Origin: Ciona savignyi | Taxonomy: Eukaryota > Chordata > Ascidiacea > Phlebobranchia > Cionidae | Assembly: GCA_000149265.1 (NCBI GenBank) | Contig: CH003099.1 | Location: forward strand, 208,764 to 272,763 | Direction of reading: 5' to 3' | DNA: 64,000 nucleotides | In this document: piece after piece, positions 1 through 11,163 of the stretch | How the letters are laid out: every line of letters begins with the position of its first letter | How positions within the stretch are numbered: the first letter of the stretch is position 1 | Position numbers and translations under genes: made by a program | Notes under the pieces: generated by a model | What the model was told of the DNA's origin: nothing | The model's database searches: none | What the model saw: the letters and a program-made list of their open reading frames with translations, nothing else

Positions 1-730
1 ATGTTTCATTTAAATAAATACAACAAATACATTTCTTATTTTAAAAGGTCCAACTACATTTATTAACTGCACATGCAATCATTTTCACTCGAAATTGTTG
101 ATATTGTGTCAGCTTAACGAATTATGTAATCATAGAACTTGGGAAATAATAATCCTAAACTCATTTAAGAAACACAATTTTCGTTTCTAAGAAACGAAAA
201 TTTTACCCTGAGAAACGAAAATTTTGTTTCCAGAAACGATAACGAAAAGTTGTTATGTTAGTATTATGACAGTAAAATGTGATATCGCATGCTTCGTGGT
301 TTAAGAGTTTTAAATCTTTCTAAGAGGTGAATCGGTCAAAACATGGGCAAGTACAATTTGTCTTCAAAACTTTGAGGACAAATTAAGTAACCGCTTTCTG
401 CTATAGAACATTTAGCTTATGTGCTACTCGATGACGCACGTGATTAATAAACATATGATCACAAACTGAGCACCATATTTGTAATTTTGTGTAGCAAACA
501 AAAAAAATCTTTCTGTTGTGGGGATTACACAAGTAATAATGTAACTCCATTATGAGTCATTATTCACACCACTATTGGCAGGTGATTGTACTGATAACTC
601 GAGTTTAATTATGACATCATAATAACGCGCGACAAAGCTGATTTCTCACGCCGCCAATGTTCTGCATGACGTCACTGTGACGTTTTACCAATTTTAACTA
701 GGCTGGTTCATGTGAATAAAACAAATATTC
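1..730. other. AT-rich intergenic DNA with GAAACG inverted repeats
   Basis: No gene is recognised. Around 174-235 the string GAAACGAAAATTTT recurs in both orientations, including a near-perfect hairpin with AATTTTCGTTTC facing GAAACGAAAATT across a 3-base loop. Similar strings occur at 903-955 and 33370-33475. Two TGACGT motifs lie at 667-682. Confidence 0.5.
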
Positions 731-814
731 CCCGGGTTAAGTATCGAAACCAACGATGGGCCGGTCCATAACTACGGAATCTGTCGCGCTAACCATTCGG
801 CCAGACACCGTTAT
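731..814 (-). repeat. SINE-B fragment (tRNA-derived)
   Basis: Read on the minus strand it carries the SINE-B head, with an A-box-like TGGCCGAATGGTTAGCGCG and a B-box-like GTTTCGATAC. It is degraded and shorter than the ~105-bp full copies found elsewhere in the window. Confidence 0.5.
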
Positions 815-974
815 TGCATTAAAAGAAGTTATATGGTTATTTTACTGTTTGACCTCTAATGCCACCTAACTTCAAAAAAAAATTATCTAATACATTTTTT
901 TTCAGAAACGAAACTTTCGTTTCTGCCTTTTCGCTTTGGAAAAATTTCGTTTCTCACCGTTACATAGGGAAAAT

Positions 975-1204
975 TAAGAGGTTAACACACAGACAATCGT
1001 CCGATTACCTCGCAGTCACCGTCGGTTTACCTGAGCTACTGCAGTGCGTTTTGTTTTGTATGATTCACACGTTCCTTCAATTTAGTAGATCTCAAACCGC
1101 TGGGTTTAGGCAATTTTTTGTTTGGTGCCTTGCCCTATGACACAAGCGACCAGTTTCGAATCTGCAACCCTTAGACTCAGAGCCGACAGACTAATCGGCT
1201 GGAC
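975..1204 (-). repeat. SINE-A, diverged copy
   Basis: It aligns along most of its length with the better SINE-A copies at 1820-2110 and 25231-25533: tail with TTAACACACxGxCAATCGTC, middle with the complement of CCTTGGGCAAGGCAC, tRNA-like head with GACCAGTTTCGAAxCTGCAACC. Many substitutions suggest an old insertion. Confidence 0.6.
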
Positions 1205-1205
1205 T

Positions 1206-1819
1206 AATATTATAACTAAATAATTACACGCCACAGTTATACATAGCAGACCATCTAATAGTTTATACTAAACAGTTTGCTTGTGTTTTTGAAATCCGTT
1301 TTTATAGGGTGTGAATAAGCAGCGATTACAATCTGCAAAAAAAACAGTAAGGAATTAAATGTATAGTTAAAAAAATAAAAACAATAATTTGGGATATTTC
1401 CTGGTTGATAACCGTGTACGAGAAAGCGCATTTTTGCACGGGTTATCCTAAGATATATGGGGTAAGATATGTTCTTAGAGTTTGTTATTTTGATGATGTA
1501 AAGTTATGTTATTTTCATAAGAAACAACATGATGTCTAGCGTTATTAAGAGGGATTTTTTTGGAAAGGCGGAGTCATTCCAATTCTGCATATTACTAAGA
1601 TGGAAATTTTTTGACTTCATATTTATATTTGTTCAACGTTTTCGTACCTTGCATCATATATCACAGATCTACGTCACCGGTTGGACGAGCTATTGGCTGC
1701 CCCCTTTCCGACCACATATATTGGTCTTCGAAATTATTTCCCCCCTCCTCTTCCAATTCACCTAGTATCTATGTATACAAGGATTAAATGAATTTTAACG
1801 TTTGTTTCTCAGTAAAGCA
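1206..1819. other. AT-rich intergenic DNA, nothing recognised
   Basis: Neither strand shows a gene, RNA or clear repeat. The 78-codon open frame at 1529-1765 has no recognisable domain and its low-complexity Phe-rich composition is what AT-rich DNA gives by chance. Confidence 0.4.
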
Positions 1820-2110
1820 CAGGATAGGATATTCATGTTTATCTCCATGAATGTGAAAATCAAGGGGGTTAACACACGGGCAATCGTCGGATCACCTCGC
1901 GCCCATCGTCGGGTTACCGGAGCTATTGCAGTGTGTTGTATGATAGACATGTTCCTTCAATTTGGTAGAACCCATTAATCCGCTGGGTTCAGGCAATGTC
2001 CGTAAAGTGCCTTGCCCAAGGACACAACTGACTAGCTAGCGACCAGTTTCGCATCTGCAACCCTTCGATTGAAAGTCGACGCACTTAACCGCCAGACTAA
2101 CCGGCAGGAC
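1820..2110 (-). repeat. SINE-A, near full-length (tRNA-derived SINE)
   Basis: About 290 bp in minus orientation. The 5' head (right end) has tRNA-like promoter elements: an A-box-like region in GCCGGTTAGTCTGGCGGTTA and a B-box-like GGTTGCAGATGCGAAAC. The middle contains TGTGTCCTTGGGCAAGGCAC, reminiscent of the conserved centres of some metazoan SINE superfamilies (inference). The 3' tail ends in ATCCTATCCT. At least eight related copies occur in this window. Confidence 0.75.
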
Positions 2111-3079
2111 TTGAATGCGGTGACCGACAGAAAGCCAGTCAAATACACTTTCCACTGCTAAACCCCTCTTAACTAAGCCCCGTTATTAAAACCTTTTTAA
2201 CTGATACCCTACAACTGCGCCCCTTATAGCGAAACCCCTTAAACTAACCCTAAAGAACTAATACCCTACAACCTACCCCTTTAAACGGAACCCGTTACTC
2301 CTGACCGACAAGTTAACCTCTACAAATTATGTAAAGAGGTTAATTAAGTCGATTAAGTTGTGAACGGGTCAGCAGAAATCCAGTTCTATAAAGGGCTCAG
2401 TTATGCAAACATATTTGTAACGATTCAGTTATAGGGAAATTAATTGTAAGGAGCTCAGATATAATGTGTTATAATTGTAAGAGGGTTTAGTTGTAGAGAC
2501 CAGTTGCTAGTTCTTAGTCAAACTTGGTTAAGTTGAAAATTGAATTGTTATTTATGGGATTTATAAATTTAGCTGTAAAAGAGTTAAATTGGTTTGGTTG
2601 TAAGCAGCGGTTCGATAGGAGTATGTGTATAATAATTTACATCGCCACTTGGAGAACTAATTAACTGTCCCAGTTGTATTGTCCAGTTGGCTTCTCCATT
2701 AATGCTTTCGTCATGTAGTACCGGAATGGCCTGTGTGAAAGATTTATGAATTTCACAAAAAAATCAAATAAAAGTATTTTTAAGTAAATCATTTATAATT
2801 AAACATGGGAAATTTTTTCAAAGATTTTAAAATTGAATAATAATATTTTTAAAATAAAATCGGTTATGCTTTTTGTATGTAAGATCACTCTATACGTTAA
2901 CTTATTCATATGTTAAATGTGCTTTTATTTGCCACTATTCACACACCAAAATTTAAATATGTAATAATTATATACTGTGAGATAGATTTGGCGAAAACAG
3001 CGTAAAAAGATTCAAATTCTAAGTTAGAATCAAAATATCGAATAGTAAATTTACTAATAAAATGTCATGGCGGATAACA
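2111..3079. other. Low-complexity C-rich then G-rich stretch, no gene
   Basis: From about 2150 to 2310 the plus strand is full of degenerate AACCCCTT, CTAACCC and ATACCCTACAAC strings. From about 2390 to 2600 the complementary flavour appears (CAGTTATAGGG, GGGTTTAGTTGTAGAG). The two parts look like degenerate inverted arms. No gene is seen. Confidence 0.35.
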
Positions 3080-3350
3080 CCGGTTAGTGTGGCGGTAAAG
3101 TGCGTCGCCTTTCAATCGAAAGGTTGCAGGTTCGAAACTGATCGCTAGTTTGTCGGTTGTGTCCTTGTGCAAGGCACTTTTATACGGACATTGCCTTAAC
3201 CCAGCGGATTAATGGGTTGTACCTAATTGAAGGAATGTCTCAATTATACAACACACTGCTATAGCTCCGGTAACCCGACGCTGGGCGTGAGGTGTTACCC
3301 CCCTTCGTTTTTCCATTCACGGGGATAAACATGAATATTATATCCTATTC
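3080..3350 (+). repeat. SINE-A with internal deletion
   Basis: Plus-strand copy starting CGGTTAGTGTGGCGGTAAAG with B box GGTTGCAGGTTCGAAAC and ending ATTATATCCTATTC. Compared with 13788-14070 it lacks the segment GATCTGACGATTGCCCGTG between the GGGCG(T/C)GAGGT motif and the tail. Confidence 0.75.
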
Positions 3351-3483
3351 TAACATATAAAAATATATTTCGTTCTAATTGGTTTATAATGCGCTGCATG
3401 CAATCACATTTCGACGCAAATTATTTCGCTACGTCTTTTATAAAATAGGATATTTATGTTTATCTTCGTGAATAGATACAATT

Positions 3484-4985
3484 AACTAGAGAGTGTCAAC
3501 CACGTGTTTAACCACCACTATTTGTAAATCACATGTTGTATGACATATATTCACGCTTCAGGGTCCCTAACCACAATTTGTATTTTATACACTGAGTATG
3601 TAGTTTGTTACTGCAAGCATAAACGCATGGGTCCCTTAGTTGTCCAACCAAACTTCTTTTCAATGTGTAGTTAAAAAAAGAATAAACATCTTAATTTACG
3701 AACATTTTACCTTAAATGTTTTAAATTAAACATTTTTAAGCGCTGTAATGAAATAAAGGAAATTCCCCTAGGTTTAGTAGATGAGTTTCTGTTTTTACAT
3801 ATGTTGGCCATGGTATGTAACAATTCTTAAAGTTTTAATGTGATTTGTCGACTCCTTGTTGGAGATGTCAGTGCGATATGGCATGCCTGTCACAATCATA
3901 ATTCAGGAACATATCTTCGTTTTTAGGGGAATTACTCTAAGCAAATGTTTTCTTTCTTTTAATTGGCCTAAAGTGTCTAATGGTCTAACATTTAACCAAA
4001 TCTGATCAAAATTAGAGCAGCCGTTCAAGCGCTATGCCCCAAAAATCTAATTTTTTAGAAAAAAACGTTTTGGTTTTTAACGTCTCAGGGGAATTTTCCT
4101 AGATTCATTACCCAAAATTTTGGTTTCTGCTTATCTAGACCATGTTCTGTTACAAATGTCAAATTTTTATTGCGATTTTATTACTCCTTTTGCTAGATTT
4201 CGGGGCAACATGGCATGTTTGTCACAATCATAATTAGAGAACAAAATCCGATTTTTAGGGTATTTCCTTGGGTAATTTTTTTATTTCTTTTGAGTATTAA
4301 ATCAGTGACTAATGCACTTACATTCCACCAAATCTGATTCAAATTGTATCGGTCGTTTAAGCGCTATGCCCAAAAAAGACTATTTTTTTAGAAAAAAATA
4401 CCGTTTTGGTTTTAACGTCCAAGGGGAATTCCCCCTAGATTTATCACCCAAAATTTTGATTTCTGCATATCTAGACCATGTTGTCCAACAAATCACCTAG
4501 TTTCATTGCGATTCCATTAACCCTTCTGGTAGCTGTCGGGGCGACATGCCATGCCTGTCACAATTATCATTTAACAGCAAAAGTTTAATTTTTAGGGTAT
4601 TTCCCTAGGTAATTTTTTATTTCTTTTAAGTGTTAAATCAGTGACTAGTGCACTAACATTCCACTAAATTTGATTCAAATTGGAGCAGCCGTTCAAGCGC
4701 TATGGCCTAAAAAGCTATTTTTTTAGAAAAAATGACCGTTTTGGTTTTTAACGTCCAAGGGGAATTCCCCCAAATTTATTACCCAAAATTTTGGTTTCTA
4801 CATATCTAGGCCATGTTGTCTAAAAAATCACCAAGTTTTATGGCTATTCCATTATTCCTTCTGGTAGATGTCGGGGCGCCATGCCATGCCTGTCAAGCGT
4901 TTGACGAAGAAAAAAAAAGAAAAAAAACGAAAAAAAACGGACAAAAACAATATGTGTGCCATTTTTTCAAATGGGACCCATAATA
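3484..4985 (+). mobile_element. Composite repeat element copy 1 (head, ~335-bp monomers, A-rich tail)
   Basis: It begins CTAGAGAGTGTCAACCAC, as do the copies at 5634 and 8161, and ends in an A-rich run followed by GGACAAAAACAATATGTG and a hairpin CCATTTTTTCAAATGG next to GACCCATAATA. After a ~400-bp unique head come about three ~335-bp monomers marked by TTCAAGCGCTATGCC (about 4023, 4352, 4688) and GATGTCGGGGCGACATG. There is no transposase frame, so it is non-autonomous. Terminal inverted repeats are not evident. A Helitron-like or other rolling-circle origin is possible but unproven. Confidence 0.6.
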
Positions 4986-5295
4986 AGGTCAGAGGAAACT
5001 GTTAATCCTCGCGTTGTGTTCAGGATTTGACTGAGTTTTACTTTTCTGTAACAGCACATTAAAAGTATGCACCACACAAGCCAATAATAGCCCTGTGGTA
5101 ACCCGACAATTGGAACATGGTAATCTCACTTGTGTCTTATAATGCTCCCATGCATTTTTTATTTGATAGAATAAACAAGAATATCTTATTTTATTATGCA
5201 TACATTAGCAGAAGTGCTGAAGAAACGTGGTGGTTATTCGAGTGCGCCTGGTTTCATGCATGTTTAATATTTGTCTTTGGTTAAAACGGCTAAGA
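4986..5295. other. Spacer between composite repeats, nothing recognised
   Basis: About 310 bp with no recognisable gene or repeat. The 70-codon minus-strand frame at 4989-5201 has no domain that I recognise. Confidence 0.35.
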
Positions 5296-5383
5296 TTGCA
5301 TAATGGGTTCGTTGCGAAGACCGTTTTTTGCATGTAAGTATATGTATCGGTCGAGTTGACCATTCGGCCACACGACTGTAATT
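5296..5383 (-). repeat. SINE-B copy
   Basis: Minus-strand reading gives TACAGTCGTGTGGCCGAATG (A-box region) then ACTCGACCGATACATATAC and GTTCGCAACGAACCCATTAT, the usual SINE-B order, with a decayed B box. Confidence 0.6.
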
Positions 5384-5633
5384 ATACAAACAGGTGGTTG
5401 GCAATTTGGGTATTCACTAAGAGTTTATACGCCACCAAAGGAACATGGTCCAAGATTAAATTCAATAGGGAGCATACACAAGCTTGTCCATTGTGGTATC
5501 CTAATACATATAACCAACTCATTGGTTTGTTTAAACGAAATGATAACCAAAAACAGGAAAATAATATTCTCTACAGTAAAAAGTTTCTGTATTATATTGG
5601 ACAGGCTGTCAATTTACAACAATATTAATAATT

Positions 5634-8160
5634 AACTAGAGAGTGTCAACCACCTGTTTAACCACCACTATTTGTAAAACACATGTTGTATGCCATATAT
5701 TTATGCTACAGGGTCCCTTGTAACCACAACTTGTATTTTATACACGGAATATATAGTTTGTTTCTGCAAGCATAAACGCATGGGTCCCATAGTTATCAAA
5801 CCAAATTTATTTTCCATGTGTAGTTAAAAAAAGAATAAACGTCTTAAATTTACGAACATTTTCACAACAAATGTTTTAAATTAAACCGTCGTTTCAAGCG
5901 CCGAAGTGAAATGAAGCTAAATTGCCAAAACAGCCCGATTTAGTTTTTCATGGTATCAGGGAATTTCTAGGTTTAGTAGATAAGTTTCTGTTTTACATAT
6001 GTGGGTCATGTTACGTAACAATTCTTAAAGTTTAATCTGTTTTGTAGACTCCTTGTTAGAGATGTCAGTGCGATATGGCATGCCTGTCACAATCTTAATT
6101 CAGGAACATAACTTCGTTTTTAACGTAATTACCCTAAGTAAATGCTTTTTTCTTCTTTTAATTGGCACATACTGTCTAATGGTCTAACATGTCACCAAAT
6201 CTGAATATAGTTAGAGCAGCCGTTTAAGCGCTATATGCCCCAAAAAGCTAATTTATTGGAAAAAAAACCTTTTGGATTTTAACGTTTCAGGGGAATTCCC
6301 CTAGATTCATTACCCAAAATTTTGATTTCTGCATATCTAGACCAGGTTCTCTTACAACTGTCAAATTTTTATTGCGATTCCATTACTACTTTTGGTAAAT
6401 GTCGGGGCGACATGGCATGCTTGTCACAATCATGATTTGAGAAAATCAAAATCCTGTTTTTTAAGGTATTTCCCTATAGGTTATTTTTTATTTTTTCTAA
6501 GTGATAAATCAGTGACTAATGTACTTACATTTTAGAAAATCAAATTTTAATTGTAACAGCCGTTCAAGCGCTATGCCCAAAAAAGTTAATTTTTTTAGAA
6601 AAAAATACCGTTTTGTTTTGTAACGACCCAGGGGAATTTCCCTAGATTTATCACCCGAAATTTTGGTTTCTGTATATCTAGACCATGTTGTCTAACAAAT
6701 ACCAAAGTTTCATTGCGATTCCATTTTTCCTTCTGGTAGATGTCGGGGCGACATGGCGTGCTTGTCACAATCATGATTTGAGAACAAAATCTTATTGTTT
6801 AGGGTATTTCCCTAGGTAATTTTTTTATTTCTTTTAAGTGTTAAATTAGTTACTAATGCACTTACATTTTACCAAAACTGATTCAAATTAGCGCTGTCGT
6901 TTAAGCGCTATGCCCAAAAAAGCTAATTTTTTAGAAAAAAATACCGTTTTGTTTTGTAACGTCCCAGGGGAATTCCCCTGGATTCATCACCCAAAATTTT
7001 GGTTTCTGTATATCTAGACCATGTTCTGTTACAAATGTCAAATTTTTATTGCGATTTCATTACTCCTTTTGCTAGATTTCGGGGCAACATGGCATGCTTG
7101 TCACAATCATAATTAAAGAACAAAATCCGATTTTTAGGGTATTTCCCTGGGTAATTTTTTATTTCTTTTAAGTGTTAAATCAGTGACTAATGCACTTACA
7201 TTTCACCAAATCTGATACAAATTGTATCGGTCGTTCAAGCGCTATGCCCAAAAAAGGCTATTTTTTTTACAAAAAAATACCGTTTGGTTTTAACGTCCCA
7301 GGGGAATTCCCCTAGATTTATCCCCTAAAATTTTGATTTCTGCATGTCTAGACCATGTTGTCCAACAAATCACCGAGTTTCATTGCGATTCCATTAACCC
7401 TTCTGGTAGATGTCGGGGCGACATGGCATGCCTGTCACAATTATCATTTAAGAGCAAAAGTTTAATTTTTAGGGTATTTCCATAGGTAATTTTTTTATTT
7501 CTTTTAAGTGTTAAATCAGTGACTAGTGCACTAACATTCCACCAAATTTGATTCAAATTGGAGCATCCGTTCAAGCGCTATGGCCTAAAAAGCAAATTTT
7601 TTAGAAAAAAATGACCGTTTTGGTTTTTAACCTCCAAGGGGAATTCCCCTTAATTTATTACCCAAAATGTTGGTTTCTGCATATCTAGGCCATGTTGTCT
7701 AAAAAATCACCAAGTTTCATTGCGATTCCATTATTCCTTCTGGTAGATGTCGGGGCGCCATAGCATGCCTGTCACAATTATCATTTAACAGCAAAATGTT
7801 ATTTTTTAGGGTATTTCCCTAGGTAATTTTTTTATTTCTTTTAAGAGTAAAATCAGTCACTAATGCACTTACATTTAACCAAATCTTATTCAAATTGGAG
7901 CTGCTGTTCAAGCGCTATGCCCCAAAAAGCTAGTTTTTTAGAAAAAAATACCGTTTTGGTTTTTAACGTTCCAGGGGAATTCCCCTGGTTTTATCTCCCA
8001 AAATTTTAGTTTCTGTTCATCTAGACCATGTTGTCTAACAAATGGCAAAGTCTCATTGCGATTCCATTTTTCCTTCTGGTAGATGTCGGGGCGACATGCC
8101 ATGCCTGTCAAGCGTTTGACGAAAAAAAAGAAAAAAAAAGAAAAAAAAAAACGGACAAAA
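5634..8160 (+). mobile_element. Composite repeat element copy 2, longest, about six monomers
   Basis: Same start as copy 1 (CTAGAGAGTGTCAACCAC), then the shared head with CAGGGTCCC and AAACGCATGGGTCCC. About six monomers follow, with GCGCTATG marks near 6229, 6566, 6904, 7242, 7577 and 7914, a period of about 335 bp. The A-rich tail stops at GGACAAAAAC and runs directly into the start of copy 3, without the terminal hairpin. Monomers at about 6290, 6966, 7300, 7640 and 7974 carry GGGGAATTCCCC; the ones near 6966 and 7974 extend it to CCAGGGGAATTCCCCTGG. Confidence 0.6.
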
Positions 8161-9738
8161 ACTAGAGAGTGTCAACCACGTGTTTAACCACCACTATTTG
8201 TAAAACACATGTTGTATGCCATATATTTATGCTACTGCTACAGTGCTACAGGGTCCCTAACCACATTTTGTATCTTATACACTGAGTATGTAGTTTTTGT
8301 TTCTGCAAGCATAAACGCATGGGTCCCAAAGTTATCAAACCAAACTTCTTCTCCAGGTGTAGGTAAAAAAGAACAATCGTGTTAGATTTACGAACATTTC
8401 ACCACAAATATTTTAAATTAAAGCTTCTTTTCAAGCGCTGTAGTGAAATGAAGCTAAATTCCTAAAACAGCCCGATTTAGTTTTTGGTGGCTTCGGGGAA
8501 TTTCCCATGGGCTTAGTACATAAGTTTCTGTTTTTACATATGTGGGTCATGTTATCTAACAATTCTTAAAGTTTTAATCCGATTTAACGAATCCTTGTTG
8601 AAGATGTCAGTGCAATGTTGCATGCTTGTCACAATCATGAGTCAGGAACATATCTTCGTTTTTAAGGGAGTTACCATAGGTAACTGTTTTCTTTCTTTTA
8701 ATTGACATAGGGTGGCTAACGATCCAGCATTCCACTAAATCTGATCAAAATTAGGAGCAGCCGTTCAAACGCTATGGCCCGAAAAGCTAATTTTTTAGAA
8801 AAATAACCGTTTTGGATTTTAACGTCTCAGGGGAATTCCCCTAGATTTATCACCCACAATTTTTTTACTGTGTATTTAGACCATGTTGTCTAACAAATGA
8901 CCAAGTTTTGTTACTATTCTATTATTCCTTTGGTAGATGTCAGGGCGTTATGCCATGCCTGTCACAATCATAATTTGAGAACAAAATGTTTTTTTAGGGT
9001 ATTTTCCTAGATAATTTTTTTTATTTTTTGTATTTGTTAAATTAGTAGGTAATGCACTTACATTCCACGAAATCTGAATCAGATTGAAGCAGCCGTTCAA
9101 GCGCCATGCTCAAAAAAGCTACTTTTTTTAAAAAAAATACCGTTTTGGTTTTTAACGCTCCCGGGGAATTCCCCTGGATTTATCCCCCAAACTTTTGGTT
9201 TTTGTTCATCTAGACCATGTTGTGTAACAAATACCAAAGTTTAATTGCGATTTCATTTTTCCTTCCGGTAGATGTCGGGGCGACATAGCGTGCTTGTCAC
9301 AATCATGATTTGAAAACAAAATGTTATTTTTTAGGGTATTTCCCTAGGTAATTTTTTTATTTCTTCCAAGTGTTAAATCAGTTACTAATGCACTTACATT
9401 TTACCAAATCTGATTCAAATTTGAGCTGCCGTTTAAGCGCTATGCCCCAAAAAGCTAGTTTTTTAGAAAAAAAATACCGTTTTTGGTTTTTAACGTTCCA
9501 GGGGAATTCCCCTTGTTTTATCTCCCAAAATTTAGTTTCTGTTCATCTAGACCATGTTGTCTAACAAATGGCACAGTCTCATTGCGATTCCATTTTTCCT
9601 TCTGGTAGATGTCGGGGGCGACATGCCATGACTGTCAAGCGTTTGACGAAAAAAAAAAGAAAAAAACGAAAAAAAAAAGAAAAAAAAAAACGGACAAAAA
9701 CAATATGTGTCCCATTTTTCCAAATGGGACCCATAATA
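8161..9738 (+). mobile_element. Composite repeat element copy 3, abutting copy 2
   Basis: It starts CTAGAGAGTGTCAACCACGT immediately after the A-rich tail of copy 2. It has the head, about three monomers (TTCAAGCGC-type marks near 8763, 9097, 9430), an A-rich tail and the full hairpin terminus in which CCCATTT faces AAATGGG, then ACCCATAATA. Open frames of 60-118 codons inside it follow from repeat composition and are not genes. Confidence 0.6.
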
Positions 9739-10690
9739 AACATTGGTTGATTATTAAGTTTATTGAACTAACTATGAAAAGTAGTAGTTACATATTGACA
9801 ACTATTTGCGTATTTGACATTATATGGAAAATACAGTATAGGCTTCCTCCATTATGTCATGGCATAGCATTCCATTACAATCACATACATTTGACTGTCA
9901 TAAAGTGGAATTACCGAAGCTATTACAATGTTTCGTATACGACCAAGACGGGCTTTAAGTTTTAGCACAACCCCACTGCTCCACTGGGCCCAAGCGTGAT
10001 AAGCTTTTCAGCCGATACGCTGTGGGCTCGCGCTTTCTTTTGTGGTTTACTGACCCAGGCGTTAGCTGAGCTTGGTTCGGTAGGCTGCCTAACGGTCTCT
10101 CGCGAGCTGCGCAGCGGAATGTCATACTTTCCACAGAACGCCCACCAAATGTTATGGTAGTCACGATTTATAAAGTCTTAATCTCAAACTCGAAGTCTAT
10201 AACTCTTGATTTACTTTAGTTGTATTCTGCGTCTCGTTCAATATACGGTTAATTCGCGACTCAAGTTAATTAGTACGTCATTCAGCATAACACCAGTTGT
10301 ATAGTCTAAGGTACGTTATACAGCATGACGCAAGTTGTCTTAAGTACGTTATTGCAAGTTATTTAGTAGGTTATCTAAATTTCCAGAATATATAGGGAAT
10401 TTACAAGGTGCGAATAGTTTACGTGCCAGACGTTTCACATCTGCACGTTTGACTAACTGTGGGAAATTAGGTGGAAAAACTATGTTAATGATTTAAACGG
10501 CAAAAATACAAAGGCCCGTACAAGGTGATAATTACGTAAAAAGTAATAAAACACGTGCGAAAATAAACATCAAACGCAAAACAACGACGTTTAAAGTATA
10601 AAATATTTTAGACATAAATTAAAACAAATATATATTATATTAGAGGTGCCACAACGCTGTAGAACTTAAACTGGTTGCGATTGTATCCAA
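9739..10690 (-). mobile_element. Possible LTR-retrotransposon remnant (LTR end plus leader)
   Basis: A GC-richer patch at 9960-10165 lies in AT-rich surroundings. On the minus strand, sequence ending CTACCATAACA is followed by TTTGGTGGGCG, which resembles an LTR 3' end (CA) followed by a TGG primer-binding site; the plus strand then starts TGTTATGG as an LTR would on the other strand. No pol frame and no second LTR were found, so this is weak. The region 10170-10690 otherwise shows nothing recognisable. Confidence 0.22.
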
Positions 10691-10796
10691 AACAGCTCGG
10701 TAACCCTACGGGTGGGCACGAGGTGATCTAACGATTGCCCGCGTGTTAACTACCTTGTGTTTTTCCATTCACGGGATAAACATGAATAACCTATTC
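10691..10796 (+). repeat. SINE-A 3' portion
   Basis: It contains AGCTCGGTAACCCTACGGGT, GGTGATCTAACGATTGCCCG and the tail CCATTCACGGGATAAACATG, matching the 3' half of 13788-14070. It is 5' truncated and joined tail to tail with the next SINE-A. Confidence 0.65.
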
Positions 10797-11163
10797 ATGT
10801 AATTCATCCTGTGAATAGAAAAACCAAGGGTTTACCACACGGTCAGTGTTCAGACCACCTCTCGCCCAACGTCGGGTTACCGGGGGTTCCTGAAATATCT
10901 GCTTAGTGGGACAACACTTAAAGGAGGGCAGCAGGGAAACTGCGGACTAAAGTTACGGACACTAATTTTAAGCCTTTCCTGAGACTAATCCCAACCCCAG
11001 AACTAACCTTAACTTCAAGCCGATGTTTAAAACTAACTCTAATGTCCTAATCTTCATTTTAGTGTACAGTTTCCCCCCATCACTCCTTTCCGATTTCCCT
11101 CCTATTAAGTTTTACCTTGCTAAGTACCTTGCCCACAAACTACTAGTTAGCGACCAGTTTCGA
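10797..11163 (-). repeat. SINE-A interrupted by a small MITE-like insertion
   Basis: The tail half (about 10797-10885, with CCAACGTCGGGTTACCGG) and a head piece (about 11119-11163, with CCTTGCCCA and TAGCGACCAGTTTCG) are minus-strand SINE-A. Between them lies foreign sequence resembling the insertion at 20039-20257. Everything head-proximal to the B box is lost where the element meets composite repeat copy 4. Confidence 0.5.
10900..11105. mobile_element. MITE-like insertion inside SINE-A
   Basis: It starts GGAGGGCAGCAGGGAAACTG and ends near GTACAGTTTCCCCCCATCAC then TCCTTTCC, giving imperfect terminal inverted repeats. Internal strings CCCCAGAACTAACCTTAA and TTTAAAACTAACTCTAATG are the complement of strings in the 20039-20257 insertion, so the two belong to one family. 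There is no coding capacity. Confidence 0.45.

Noticed and set aside
9568..9965. 118-codon Lys-rich frame
   Set aside because: The Lys run comes from the A-rich tail of composite element 3; no domain or gene signals.
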